The position numbers and the translations under genes are program-made. Below the pieces are notes generated by a model. The model worked only from the letters and a program-made list of their open reading frames with translations, was not told where the DNA came from and did no database searches. Shown one piece after another: positions 51,818 to 60,699 of a DNA stretch of 64,000 nt (positions within the stretch are counted from its first letter, which is position 1; every line of letters begins with the position of its first letter). The stretch covers positions 868,001 through 932,000 of the forward strand of contig NZ_CP107799.1 of the NCBI RefSeq assembly GCF_041431135.1, given 5' to 3'. Source of the DNA: Streptomyces sp. NBC_00554. Its GTDB lineage: Bacteria; Actinomycetota; Actinomycetes; Streptomycetales; Streptomycetaceae.

Positions 51818-52243
51818 TCAGACCTTGCAGAATCCGAGTCCTTCGAGGGCGGCGTTGATCTGCTTGCCCTGTGCCTCGGTGGTGGTGACGTCCTTGTACG
51901 TGAAGCGCTGCGAGGCGAGCCAGTCGGCCTTGCCGCTCTCGACGGCACTGCACTGATTGCGTGCGGCGTCGATGGCCTTGGCCTCGTACTTCACGGTGTC
52001 CGGATTGGCGGCGGCGAGAGCCCTGAGCAACACCTCACGGTCGGCGCCTGTCGGCACGGGCGGGATACCGACGGCGGTGGCGGTGGCGGAGGGCTGGTCG
52101 GGCGTGACCTCGGACGCGGTGGCGCTGGGCGTGGTCTTCGCTGCATCATCGCTGGTTTCGTCGCCGCTTTCGTCGCTGCTGCAGCCGACGAGGGCGACGG
52201 CGAGCGCGGCTGTGACGGTCGCGATGGTAATGAGGGTGCGCAT
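51818..52243 (-). CDS. Small secreted lipoprotein, unknown
   Basis: A 141-residue lipoprotein. The signal peptide ends in lipobox VALVGC (Cys about residue 21), followed by an acidic/Thr-Ser-Ala-rich linker (about 22-65) and a small domain (70-141) with two cysteines ('ARNQCSAVESGKADWLASQRFTY' and the final 'LGFCKV') that could form a disulfide. No family recognised; the compact C-terminal domain with 'QGKQINAALEGLGFCKV' recurs in Streptomyces lipoproteins. Confidence 0.8.
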   Translation of the reverse strand: MRTLITIATVTAALAVALVGCSSDESGDETSDDAAKTTPSATASEVTPDQPSATATAVGIPPVPTGADREVLLRALAAANPDTVKYEAKAIDAARNQCSAVESGKADWLASQRFTYKDVTTTEAQGKQINAALEGLGFCKV

Positions 52244-52345
52244 GATCCCCCCTGGGAATGGTGTGCCTGAGGAGGCATCATCCGGCACACGCGGGGTGAG
52301 CGAAGGTTCTGTGACTGCGCTGTGACATGCGCGCGTCCGCCGAGC

Positions 52346-53557
52346 TCAGCACCGGGTGAAGGTGACGCAGTCGGGTTTCGGTACGGGTACGGACGCGCCG
52401 GTGTCCGTCAGTTGTCCGGACCGCGGGTCGACGGCGAAGAGGTTCACCGTGTTTCTCGCCTGGTTCGCGACGAACAGCCAACTCCCGCTGGGATGAAGGG
52501 AGAAGCTCCAGGGCGTGAGTCCCCCGCAGGAGATGCGCTGTACCTGGGTGAGCAGGCCGGTCCTTCGGTCCGCCGACAAGACGAGCAGGGTGTTCTCGCC
52601 GCGGTTGGAGGTGTAGAGGAAGCGGCCGTCGCGGCTGATGGCCAGTTCGGCGGCGCTCGTGGTGCCGGTGTGTCCGGGTGCGTCGGTCGGCAGGCTCTGA
52701 AGGTGGGTCAGCGCGCCGTCCTCGGGGTTCCAGTGCAGGGTCTGGATGTCCGCGGTCAGCTCGTTCAGCAGGTAGACGGTTCTGCCGCTCGGGTGGAAGG
52801 CCAGACGCCGTGGCCCCGATCCCGGCGCCGTCGCGTAGGTGCGCGGGCCGTCCGGCGTACCGGCGGACAGCTCGCGCGCGGCCCGGTCGAAGCGGTAGAC
52901 GAAGACCCGGTCGGCACCGAAGTCCGCGACCAGCGCGAACCTGCCGCTCGGGTCGGTGACCACGTGGTGGGCGTGCGGACCCTGCTGCCGTGGGTGGGGT
53001 CCGGAACCGGTGTCCTGCACCCGGGACGCCACGGCGCCGAGTCCGCCGTCCCCGCCGATCGGGACGGATACGGCGGTGCCGGCCGGGAAGTCCGCGGCCA
53101 GGAGCGTTTGCGAGTGGACGTCCACTCCCATGTACGACAGACCGCCCACCGGTGTGCTCTCCGTCTCGATCTCCCCGAACTGCTCAAGCGCGCCGGAGGC
53201 GGTGTCGACGTGGAAGACACGGATGATCCCGCCCGGTTCGCCGCCGGCCACGTACAGGATCGCCCGCGTCGGGTGGGCGACCATCCAGTTCGAGGTGACC
53301 TGCGCGACCGGCCCGACCGGCGTCATGGTCGCGCGGGCGGGGTCGAACCGGATCGCGTGCACCTGACCGACGCCCCAGGTACCGATGTGGAGGAGGTCGG
53401 CCGTCGCGTTCGGCGCGGCCTCGGCCGGTGCGGCGGCAAGCAGCGGCACACCTCCCACAGCAGACGCCAACGTGGCACCCAGCACCGTTCTGCGGGACGG
53501 CAGGCCGGTCGTCGAGCGGGGCCGGACGGCCGGCGGAACCTGCGGGTGGTCACTCAT
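52346..53557 (-). CDS. TAT-exported lactonase-family beta-propeller protein
   Basis: A 403-residue paralogue of the lactonase at 8853-10073. The Tat signal is 'LPSRRTVLGATLASAVGG'. Propeller blades are seen in 'GPHAHHVVTDPSGRFALVADFGADRVFVYRFD' and 'GPRRLAFHPSGRTVYLLNELTADIQTLHW'. The start ATG at 53557 has AAGGAG 8 bases upstream; an earlier GTG at 53569 is possible. Substrate unknown. Confidence 0.9.
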   Translation of the reverse strand: MSDHPQVPPAVRPRSTTGLPSRRTVLGATLASAVGGVPLLAAAPAEAAPNATADLLHIGTWGVGQVHAIRFDPARATMTPVGPVAQVTSNWMVAHPTRAILYVAGGEPGGIIRVFHVDTASGALEQFGEIETESTPVGGLSYMGVDVHSQTLLAADFPAGTAVSVPIGGDGGLGAVASRVQDTGSGPHPRQQGPHAHHVVTDPSGRFALVADFGADRVFVYRFDRAARELSAGTPDGPRTYATAPGSGPRRLAFHPSGRTVYLLNELTADIQTLHWNPEDGALTHLQSLPTDAPGHTGTTSAAELAISRDGRFLYTSNRGENTLLVLSADRRTGLLTQVQRISCGGLTPWSFSLHPSGSWLFVANQARNTVNLFAVDPRSGQLTDTGASVPVPKPDCVTFTRC

Positions 53558-53748
53558 CGAGCGAATCACTCCTTCTCATTCCTGGGGACGCCCACGGCTC
53601 GGACCCGGCGCGGCACCTGACGGCGGGCCGCGAGGCCGAGGCGCTTCAGGGCGTAAGTGTCGAGGGCCGCCAGTACGCCGTTCAAGGCGAGCGTTTTGGC
53701 CACGAGGATGATGGGACCGGCGATCCGAACAGTTGCGTTCGGCGCGGG

Positions 53749-55890
53749 CTACAGAGCGGCAAATGCCGGAACCCCGGCGGACTCGCTCAGCTCCGCCCAG
53801 ACCGTCTTGCCGTGCCGGGCGTGGCGTGTGCCCCAGCGCTCGGCGAGTTGGGCGACCAGGAGCAGGCCGCGGCCGCCCTCGTCGTAGACGCGGGCGCGGC
53901 GTTGGTGCGGGGTGGTGCTGCTGTCGTCGGAGACCTCGCACAGGAGGGTGCGGTCGTGGATCAGGCGCAGCCGGATGGGGGGTCGGCCGTAGCGGACGGC
54001 GTTGGTGACCAGCTCGCTGACCACCAGCTCGGCGGTGAAGCCCAGGTCCTCCAGGCCCCAGGTACTCAACTGCTCGGAGACGCTCGATCGGGCACGCGAG
54101 ACTGCGGCAGGGTCGAACTCCAGGTCCCAGCTGGCGACCTGGAGGTCGCCACGGGCATGGGGGCGGGCCAGGAGCAGGGCGACATCGTCGTCCGGGCGAC
54201 TCGGCAGCAGGGTTTCGAGCACCTTGTCGCAGGACGCCTCCAGAGAGGGGGCGGGCTGGTCGAGGGCCCGGCGGAGCAGGGCGAGGCCCGTCTCGATGTC
54301 GTGGTCGCGGGCTTCGATCAGACCGTCGGTGTAGAGGGCGAGGAGGCTGCCTTCGGGGAGTTCGACCTCCGCCGCTTCGAACGGCAGCCCGCCCAGGCCC
54401 AGCGGCGGCCCCGGGGGCAGGTCGAGGATGTCGGCGGTGCCGTCCCGGGGCACCAGGACGGGCGGCACATGGCCTGCGCGCGCGAGGGTGCAGCAACTGC
54501 TCACCGGGTCGTAGACCGCGTACAGGCAGGTGGCGCCCACGTCCGTTGCCTCTGTGACGGTGTCCGGGTCCATGGACGCTTCGGCGGACAGGCGGATGAC
54601 GACGTCGTCGAGGTGTGTGAGGAGCTCGTCGGGCGGCAGGTCGATGTCGGCCAGGGTGCGTACGGCCGTCCGCAGCCGGCCCATGGTCGCGGCGGCGTGG
54701 ACGCCGTGGCCGACGACGTCGCCCACCACGAGGGCGACGCGGGCGCCGGACAGCGGGATGACGTCGTACCAGTCGCCGCCCACGCCGGTCTGGGCGCCGG
54801 CGGGCAGGTAGCGGCAGGCGACTTCCACGGTGGACTGCGGTGGCGTACGAGACGGGAGCAGGCTGCGCTGGAGGCTGAGGGCGGTGGTGCGGGCGTGTGT
54901 GTAGCGGCGGGCGTTGTCGACCGCTATGGCCGCCCTGGCGGCGATCTCCTGGGCCAGGAGCAGGTCCTCGTCGTCGTAGCGGTCGGGGTTGCGGTGGCGG
55001 GAGAACTGGGCGACGCCGAGCGTGGTGCCGCGTGCACGCAGGGGCACCACCAGCGTCGAGTGGACCGGCGGTGGCTCCGCCGTGCGGCTCCCGTCGGGGT
55101 GGTGGCGTTCGGGCCGGCCGGTGGTCAGGGCGCGGTCGGGCGGTGAGCCGTCCGGGTAGGTGTGGAGCTGCTGTGGCGTGATCGTCGGTTCCGGGTGGTC
55201 GTCCGTCACTGATCGCAGGGCGAGTCTGCGCAGTACGAGCTGTCTCTCCACCGGGTTTGCGGGTCCGTGGAGCGCGGAGTCGAGCAGGTCGACGATGGCG
55301 AGGTCGGCGAAGTACTCGGTGGCCAGGTCCGCCAGTTCCTGGGTGGTGCGGGCGATGTCCAGGGTGGTGCCGATGCGCAGCCCGGCCTCGTTCACCATCG
55401 ACAGCCGCCACCGCAGTCGGCGGTCCCGCTCCTCCTGGTACGCGATGACGCCCTGCTCGGACGCGCGGTCCACGTATCCGGTCGTCGTCGCGACCAGTTT
55501 GCGTGTGGCCGCGCTGATCAGCTCGGGGTCGCTGGTCAGCCGGGACAGTACTTCGAGCAGCCGGTCGAGGGCGATGCCCTGCGCAAGCCGGTAGCCCCGC
55601 AGCATGACCGTGACGGGTATCCCGTGGCGGGCCAGCCGACGGGCGCGTTCGACATCGGCGGCGGGCGGATCGATCCGGCTCGGGTCGACGCCGTGCTCGA
55701 GGCCGGTCAGCGCGCCGAGAACGTGCTCCGCGATGTTCTCCGAGGTCAGTCGGGCCATTCCCGGGTCTTCCCACAGTTCCGGGACTTCGCTCCGCAGGCA
55801 CCTCTCCACGTCGGCGATCAGCCTGTCCGCGCTCCGGGTGAGCTCATGATGCGCGGCACGGGCGATGAGGCTGTCCGCGGTGACGTCCAC
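53749..55890 (-). CDS. SpoIIE-type phosphatase with RsbRD_N, GAF and anti-sigma kinase-like domains
   Basis: A 713-residue multidomain signalling protein. Order: N-terminal RsbRD_N-like helical domain (about 15-150, 'VMLRGYRLAQGIALDRLLEVLS'), a GAF domain (about 165-330), a PP2C/SpoIIE phosphatase (about 350-565; metal residues in 'GVGGDWYDVIPL', 'VVGDVVGHGVHAA' and 'PDDDVALLLA'), and a C-terminal HATPase_c domain (about 590-705, N-box 'ELVVSELVTNAVRYG'). It would dephosphorylate a STAS antagonist, such as that at 42814-43242, and also bind or phosphorylate partners. It probably controls a SigB-like stress factor. Cytoplasmic. Confidence 0.93.
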   Translation of the reverse strand: MDVTADSLIARAAHHELTRSADRLIADVERCLRSEVPELWEDPGMARLTSENIAEHVLGALTGLEHGVDPSRIDPPAADVERARRLARHGIPVTVMLRGYRLAQGIALDRLLEVLSRLTSDPELISAATRKLVATTTGYVDRASEQGVIAYQEERDRRLRWRLSMVNEAGLRIGTTLDIARTTQELADLATEYFADLAIVDLLDSALHGPANPVERQLVLRRLALRSVTDDHPEPTITPQQLHTYPDGSPPDRALTTGRPERHHPDGSRTAEPPPVHSTLVVPLRARGTTLGVAQFSRHRNPDRYDDEDLLLAQEIAARAAIAVDNARRYTHARTTALSLQRSLLPSRTPPQSTVEVACRYLPAGAQTGVGGDWYDVIPLSGARVALVVGDVVGHGVHAAATMGRLRTAVRTLADIDLPPDELLTHLDDVVIRLSAEASMDPDTVTEATDVGATCLYAVYDPVSSCCTLARAGHVPPVLVPRDGTADILDLPPGPPLGLGGLPFEAAEVELPEGSLLALYTDGLIEARDHDIETGLALLRRALDQPAPSLEASCDKVLETLLPSRPDDDVALLLARPHARGDLQVASWDLEFDPAAVSRARSSVSEQLSTWGLEDLGFTAELVVSELVTNAVRYGRPPIRLRLIHDRTLLCEVSDDSSTTPHQRRARVYDEGGRGLLLVAQLAERWGTRHARHGKTVWAELSESAGVPAFAAL

Positions 55891-55968
55891 ACTGTCGACG
55901 CTACGCCGTACGGGCGCGTACGCATCGCCGGCGGCGGACCGAGTGCGCCCCTGCCGCTGGCCTACGCC

Positions 55969-56004
55969 CTCTGTCCGGCCTCGACAGGACGAGGTCGGAC
56001 AGAG
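55969..56004 (-). terminator. Strong hairpin downstream of the MFS gene
   Basis: A 15-base arm (55969-55983, starting CTCTGTCCG) pairs with 55990-56004 with one G-T type mismatch and a 6-base loop. It lies 22 bases beyond the MFS stop on the minus strand and is the likely terminator; it also separates it from the phosphatase gene. Confidence 0.8.
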
Positions 56005-56025
56005 GTCTCAGGGGTCCTGACCGGT

Positions 56026-57648
56026 TCACTGGACCGAGTCGACGTACTCCTCGTCCCGGCCGGCCTCCGGCTCCACCGGCTCCTCCTGGCCGTGCTTGCC
56101 GGCGGTCCTGCCGCCGGGCAGGACCAACAGGACGACGACGGTTCCGGCGGCCATGATGATGCCGCCGATGAGGCTGGTGTGGGCGATGGCGTGGGCGAAG
56201 GACTCGTGCACCGCGTCGACCAGGATCTGGGCCTGCTGGGGTCCGCCGTCGGGGTTCTTCGCGACCTGCTCGGCGACCGCGAGGCCGCCGCCCACCGAGT
56301 CCGTGGCGGTGTCCGTCGCCGCGCCCGGGAGGTGGCCGCCGACCAGGCCGGTCAGCTTGTCCTTGTAGGAGGTGGCGAGGAGCGAGCCGAGGATGGCGAT
56401 GCCCAGGGAGCCGCCGAGTTCCAGCGCGGTGTCGTTGGCGCCGCCGCCGACGCCCAGTTCCGACTCGGGGAAGGAACCCATGATGGTGTCGGTGGCCGGG
56501 GACAGGCTCAGGCCGATGGCGAAGCCGAGCATCAGCAGCGGCGCCAGGAAGTCGGTGTACGTCGAGCCCGACTCGATCTGCGTGAGCAGGAAGACTCCCG
56601 CGGTGCCGATCACCATGCCGGTGCCCACCACCAGCTTCACGCCGAGCTTCGGGCCCAGTCGCCCGGTCACCGCGGCGCCGACGAACACGGCTCCGGCCAG
56701 CGGCAGCAGTCGTACGCCGGTCTCCAGCGCGTTGTAGCCGAGGACGAACTGCAGGAACTGGGTGGAGTAGTAGATCGAGCCGAAGGTGCCGAAGAAGAAG
56801 AACAGCACCGCGAGCATGGAGCCGCTGAAGGGGCGCTCCTTGAACTTGCGCACGTTGAGCATGGGGTGCGGGTGCCGCAACTCCCAGGCGACGAAGGCGG
56901 GCAGTCCGACGGCGGCGACCACGACCGCGGTGATCGGGCCGACGCCCCAGCCGAAGTGCGGGCCCTCGATGGTCGCGTAGACCAGGCTGCCGACGGTGAC
57001 GATCGAGAGCAGACCGCCGACGTAGTCGATCCTGCCCATCTTGTCCGCCTTCGACGGCGGCACGAGGAGGAGTGCGCCGACGACGCCGACGAGCGCGAGG
57101 GGTACGTTCATCAGGAAGGTGGAGCCCCAGGCGCGGTCCTCGAGCAGCCAGCCGGCGGCCAGCGGGCCGACGGCGATGGCTAGGCCGGAGGTGGCGCTCC
57201 AGGCGGTGATCGCCTTGGCCCGCTCCCCCCTCGGGAACATCGCGACCAGCAGCGACAAGGTCGCCGGCATGACGACGGCGGCGCCCACCCCCATGATCGC
57301 GCGGGCGGTGATGACGAGGATGGTCTCGTCGACCAGGCCGCCCATCACCGCACCCCCCGCGAAGATCAGCAGGCCCAGGATCAGCGCACCGCGACGGCTG
57401 TACTTGTCGCCGATCGAGCCCAGTACGAGCATCAGTGCGGCGTACGGGACGGTGTAGCCGTCGACGACCCACTGCAGGTCACTGCTGCTGAGGCCCAGGT
57501 CCGTGGTCATGTCCGGCGCGGCCACGATCAGTGACGTGTTCGCCATGACCACGATCAGCAGGCTCAGGCACAGCACCAGCAGAGCCCACCAGCGCCGCGG
57601 GTAGGGCCCCGTCATCTTCTCGGCGGGTGTGTTGGCAAAGAGCGGCAT
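56026..57648 (-). CDS. MFS drug exporter, DHA2 family (14 segments)
   Basis: A 540-residue transporter of the EmrB/QacA type. Motif A is 'GSIGDKYSRRGALILG' and motif C-like 'GVGAAVVMPATLSLLVAMFPRGERAKAITAW'. About 14 membrane segments. The start ATG at 57648 has a GAGGAG site. It exports hydrophobic toxic compounds in exchange for protons. It is divergent from a TetR gene with a twin operator between them, a usual inducible-efflux layout. Confidence 0.93.
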   Translation of the reverse strand: MPLFANTPAEKMTGPYPRRWWALLVLCLSLLIVVMANTSLIVAAPDMTTDLGLSSSDLQWVVDGYTVPYAALMLVLGSIGDKYSRRGALILGLLIFAGGAVMGGLVDETILVITARAIMGVGAAVVMPATLSLLVAMFPRGERAKAITAWSATSGLAIAVGPLAAGWLLEDRAWGSTFLMNVPLALVGVVGALLLVPPSKADKMGRIDYVGGLLSIVTVGSLVYATIEGPHFGWGVGPITAVVVAAVGLPAFVAWELRHPHPMLNVRKFKERPFSGSMLAVLFFFFGTFGSIYYSTQFLQFVLGYNALETGVRLLPLAGAVFVGAAVTGRLGPKLGVKLVVGTGMVIGTAGVFLLTQIESGSTYTDFLAPLLMLGFAIGLSLSPATDTIMGSFPESELGVGGGANDTALELGGSLGIAILGSLLATSYKDKLTGLVGGHLPGAATDTATDSVGGGLAVAEQVAKNPDGGPQQAQILVDAVHESFAHAIAHTSLIGGIIMAAGTVVVLLVLPGGRTAGKHGQEEPVEPEAGRDEEYVDSVQ

Positions 57649-57736
57649 CGGAAGCTCCTCAGGGCGAAAGCGGCAGGTACGGGGTTCGTGGATCGGCGGG
57701 AACGGTGCGGGCACGGCCACCGCACCGCACAGTTAC

Positions 57737-57780
57737 TTGCCCAACGATGTGCAGACTAGTTTATTGCCCATCCGTGTGCA
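57737..57780. promoter_or_regulatory. Twin operator between MFS exporter and TetR genes
   Basis: Two 17-bp direct repeats, TTGCCCAACGATGTGCA (57737-57753) and TTGCCCATCCGTGTGCA (57764-57780), are 27 bp apart and differ at 3 positions. Each is an imperfect palindrome (TTGCCCA and TGTGCAA arms). On the minus strand TTGCAC (57781-57776) and TAGTCT (57758-57753), 17 bases apart, are the likely MFS promoter and lie within the repeats. Confidence 0.7.
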
Positions 57781-57819
57781 AATATCGGGCTGCCCTCCCC
57801 CGTCGACCGGAGGTCCGAC

Positions 57820-58452
57820 ATGACCAGCCCTCACGTCACAGGCGGCGGGCGGCGCCAGACACAGCTCACCCGGGCGCGCATCCTGGAAGCGGCACGGCAG
57901 GAACTCGGCCGTGATCCCGACAGCAGCCTCGGGGACATCGCCGAGGCCGCCGGCGTGGTGCGCCGCACCGTCTACGACCACTTCGCCGGTCGGTCCGCGC
58001 TGATCGAAGGCCTTGTCGCGGAAGCCGCGGAGGCACTGCGACACGCGTTGGCGGCCATGCCGCACCCCGCCCCTGACGCCGTCACCGCGATGACACGCTT
58101 CGTCGCGGCCCTGTGGCCCGTCGGCGACCGGTATCGCACGCTGCTGAGACTCGCGCCCCAGGACCTGTGCGCGGAACGGGTGGACGAAGTCCTCGCCCCC
58201 GCCCGCGACATGGCGGCGTCGATCATCGCCCAGGGCCAGCGGCAGGGCGTCTTCCGGACCAACGTCCCGCCCGAGCCGCTCAGTCGGGCGCTCGAAGGGC
58301 TCCTGCTGGCGCTCCTGGAGTGTGTGAACGCCGGCACCTGGAGCGACGACGGCACGCGCGCCGCGACCGCCGCCCTGATCGCGGTGGGGACGGACGGCGA
58401 TCTCGCCCTCGCGCAGCTCCGCGAGTCCAGCCGCCCTGAGCGCACCACCTAG
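57820..58452 (+). CDS. TetR-family regulator of the MFS exporter
   Basis: A 210-residue regulator with helix-turn-helix at about residues 33-65 ('SSLGDIAEAAGVVRRTVYDHFAGRSALI'). The sensor domain contains 'ALWPVGDRYRTLLRLAPQDL' and 'CVNAGTWSDDGTRAATAALIAVG', nearly matching the TetR protein encoded at 59366-60010. GGAGG precedes the ATG. It probably represses itself and the divergent exporter through the twin operator. Confidence 0.92.
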   Translation: MTSPHVTGGGRRQTQLTRARILEAARQELGRDPDSSLGDIAEAAGVVRRTVYDHFAGRSALIEGLVAEAAEALRHALAAMPHPAPDAVTAMTRFVAALWPVGDRYRTLLRLAPQDLCAERVDEVLAPARDMAASIIAQGQRQGVFRTNVPPEPLSRALEGLLLALLECVNAGTWSDDGTRAATAALIAVGTDGDLALAQLRESSRPERTT

Positions 58453-58504
58453 AAGCCCCGCCCATGTCCGGCCCCGGCGGTTCGCGCCAACGACCGGAGA
58501 TCAC

Positions 58505-58548
58505 TTCCCGAACTTGCTGAATCTCCCGAACTTCCTGAATTTCCTGAG
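58505..58548 (+). repeat. 18-bp tandem repeat before the DUF2993 gene
   Basis: TTCCCGAACTTGCTGAAT (58505-58522) is followed directly by CTCCCGAACTTCCTGAAT (58523-58540) and a third partial unit TTCCTGAG. The repeats end at the GAGAGGA ribosome site. Two differences in 18 suggest a recent duplication. Confidence 0.65.
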
Positions 58549-58557
58549 AGGAAAGCC

Positions 58558-59340
58558 ATGTACCAGTCCCAGCATGACGAGGAGCCCATGGGCGAGCCGT
58601 ACTACGGAGACGGCGCCCTGTATGTGGGCTCCCCGACCCCGAGGAGGCGGCGCAGGATCCTCGCCGTCGCGTCCCTGGCCGCGTTGCTGGTCGGGGCTGT
58701 CGTCGTCGACCGAGTTGCCGCGGCCCGTGCCGAGAGCCGTACGGCCGAGGCGTTCCAGGAAGGCATGGGGACGCCGGAGCGGCCTTCGGTGCACGTCAGC
58801 GGATTCCCCGTACTGACGCAACTGGCCCGGGGGAACCTGCGGCACGTCGACATCACCGCGCATGACATACCGGCCCGCGGAACGACGCGGCTCCTGCCGG
58901 TGACGCAACTGACAGTCGGCATCGACGGTTTGAAGACCTCGGAGAACGCCGACGAAGCCCATGCGCGCAGTGTCGAGGCGACCGCCTTCCTGTCGTACGA
59001 GGACGTGTCGGAGGCGCTCGGCCTGGACGTCTCGCAGGGCGACGAGCCGGGCCGGGTCGAAGCGACGGTCGGCCTGCCGCTCGCCGGTGACGTGACCGTG
59101 AGCGCGGCGGTATCGGTGGCCGACGGCAACCGCATCGCCTTCTCGGACTTTCGCATCGCCGAGGGCGAGTTGATCCCTCCCGTGAAGGCGCTGCTCGACA
59201 AGGCCCTGGAAGAGCCCGTCCCTCTCCGGGGCATCCCCGAGGGCCTGCACCTGAGGTCGGTCACCACCACAGCGAAGGGGATCAACGCCCACTTCACCGG
59301 CAAGTCGGTCACCTTCCGCCCGAGTTCGACGTCCGCGTGA
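58558..59340 (+). CDS. DUF2993 (LmeA-like) phospholipid-binding protein
   Basis: A 260-residue protein with one membrane anchor (about 34-56, after a basic RRRRR stretch) and an extracytoplasmic DUF2993 domain ('PSVHVSGFPVLTQLARGNLRHVDITAHDIPA', 'LPVTQLTVGIDGLK', 'LRSVTTTAKGINAHFTG'). LmeA proteins of mycobacteria bind membrane lipids and help mannan maturation in the envelope; the role here is inferred. It lies between two paralogous TetR genes, convergent with the second. Confidence 0.9.
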   Translation: MYQSQHDEEPMGEPYYGDGALYVGSPTPRRRRRILAVASLAALLVGAVVVDRVAAARAESRTAEAFQEGMGTPERPSVHVSGFPVLTQLARGNLRHVDITAHDIPARGTTRLLPVTQLTVGIDGLKTSENADEAHARSVEATAFLSYEDVSEALGLDVSQGDEPGRVEATVGLPLAGDVTVSAAVSVADGNRIAFSDFRIAEGELIPPVKALLDKALEEPVPLRGIPEGLHLRSVTTTAKGINAHFTGKSVTFRPSSTSA

Positions 59341-59365
59341 TCCGTCGGGGGTGTCCGGTACGGGA

Positions 59366-60010
59366 TCAGCCGTGGGAGCCTTCGGCCCGCATGTCCGCCG
59401 CCACACCCTCGACGGTCATGGTCGCCGTCTGCTCGGACACGCCCGCCGCGACCAGGGTGGCCACCGCGGTGCGCGTCCCGTCGTCCTCCCACGTCCCCGT
59501 GTTGACGCTCTCCAACAGGGAGAGGTTCAGGGCTTCCAGGGCGGCGCTCAGCACGGCTGCGGGCAGGTGGCCGTGGAACACGCCTGCACGCTGCCCCCGT
59601 TCGAGGATGGCGGTGGCCTCGTTGCGGGCCGGGGCGAGGATCTCGGACACCCGTTCCGTGCCCAGGTCCTGGCGGGCGAGGGCGAGGAGCAGCCGGTAAC
59701 GGTCGCCGACGGGCCAGATCGACAGGACGAACCGGGCCAGGGCGCGCTGGGGTGTCTCCTCCGCGTCGGGCCTCCGGACCAAGGTGCCGCGCAGGGCCTC
59801 GGACGCCTCCTCGGCGAGCGCTTCCAGCAAGGCCGCGCGCCCCGGGAAGTGCCCGAAGAGCGTACGGCGGACCACGCCGGCGGCCCGCGCGATCTCCTCC
59901 AGGGTCACGTCGGGGTTCCGGCCGAGCTCCTGCCGGGCGGTGGCGAGGATGCGGGCCCGGTTGGAACGCGAGTTGCGTCGCTGCGGTTCGCGGACGACAG
60001 GCTTGGACAC
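59366..60010 (-). CDS. TetR-family regulator, paralogue of the MFS regulator
   Basis: A 214-residue regulator with helix-turn-helix at about 30-65 ('VTLEEIARAAGVVRRTLFGHFPGRAALL'). It shares long stretches with the TetR protein at 57820-58452 ('WPVGDRYRLLLALARQDL', 'NTGTWEDDGTRTAVATLV'), so both descend from a local duplication. The start is GTG at 60010 with a GGGAAGAG site. It lies 13 bp downstream of another TetR gene and is probably co-transcribed with it. Confidence 0.9.
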   Translation of the reverse strand: MSKPVVREPQRRNSRSNRARILATARQELGRNPDVTLEEIARAAGVVRRTLFGHFPGRAALLEALAEEASEALRGTLVRRPDAEETPQRALARFVLSIWPVGDRYRLLLALARQDLGTERVSEILAPARNEATAILERGQRAGVFHGHLPAAVLSAALEALNLSLLESVNTGTWEDDGTRTAVATLVAAGVSEQTATMTVEGVAADMRAEGSHG

Positions 60011-60023
60011 GGCGCTCTTCCCG

Positions 60024-60659
60024 TCAGCCGAGGTCGGGCAGCGGGCGCCGGGCGACGTCGTGGGCGTCCTCCGGCGGGACGCCCAGCATGCGCAGCAGCA
60101 TCTCGGCGAGGTTCGACGCGGTCTCGTCACCGTCGAGTTCCGGCCGGGCGAACCGCAGTTCAACCAGCGCCAGCAGGGAGCCGCCCAAGGCGGTCAGCGC
60201 GACGGTCGGATCGGCGATGGTGAAACGGCCGGAGGCGATGCCGACCTCCAGGTCACGCATGGCACGCGAAGCCAGGCCCGAGTCGGAGTGGATGTGACCG
60301 AGGCCGCGGTGGCGCAGGATCTGCATCAGCTCGGGCTGGGAGTCGGCCAGGCGCGCGCCGAGGCGGAAGCCCGCCGCGACGAGCTCCGCCGGGTCGTCGA
60401 TGCCCCGCAGGTGCTCGTCGAAGGTCTGGCCGAGTTCCTCGAGGGCGTCCCGCACGGCCGCGTCGAACAGTTCCGTCTTCGACTCGAAGTGGTTGTAGAA
60501 GGAGCCGAAGCCGACGTCCGCGCGCTCCGCGATCACCTGGATGCTGGCGCTGGTGTCCCCGGTCTCGGCGAGTATCCGCCGGGCCGCGCGGACGAGCGCC
60601 TGGCGGGTCTCGGCGCGACGCCGTTCGAAGCGGTTGCTGGGCGGGGCTGACGTCGGCAT
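60024..60659 (-). CDS. TetR-family regulator of the aromatic catabolic genes
   Basis: A 211-residue regulator with helix-turn-helix at about 33-65 ('ASIQVIAERADVGFGSFYNHFESKTELF') and C-terminal TetR domain ('LRHRGLGHIHSDSGLASRAMRDLEVGIASGRF'). It is divergent from the extradiol dioxygenase gene with 137 bp between the starts, including a CTGATG-N4-CATCAG palindrome. It likely represses the ring-cleavage operon until its substrate or product is present. Confidence 0.9.
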   Translation of the reverse strand: MPTSAPPSNRFERRRAETRQALVRAARRILAETGDTSASIQVIAERADVGFGSFYNHFESKTELFDAAVRDALEELGQTFDEHLRGIDDPAELVAAGFRLGARLADSQPELMQILRHRGLGHIHSDSGLASRAMRDLEVGIASGRFTIADPTVALTALGGSLLALVELRFARPELDGDETASNLAEMLLRMLGVPPEDAHDVARRPLPDLG

Positions 60660-60699
60660 ACGCGCGAGCTTAGCAACGGAGTCCCACACCTCCACAGTT

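Noticed and set aside
55984..55989. Hexaloop ACAGGA with A1 and G4, as in ANTAR target hairpins
   Set aside because: It appears only on the plus strand, which carries no gene here. The transcribed minus strand has a different loop, and there is no paired second hairpin, so it is better read as a terminator.
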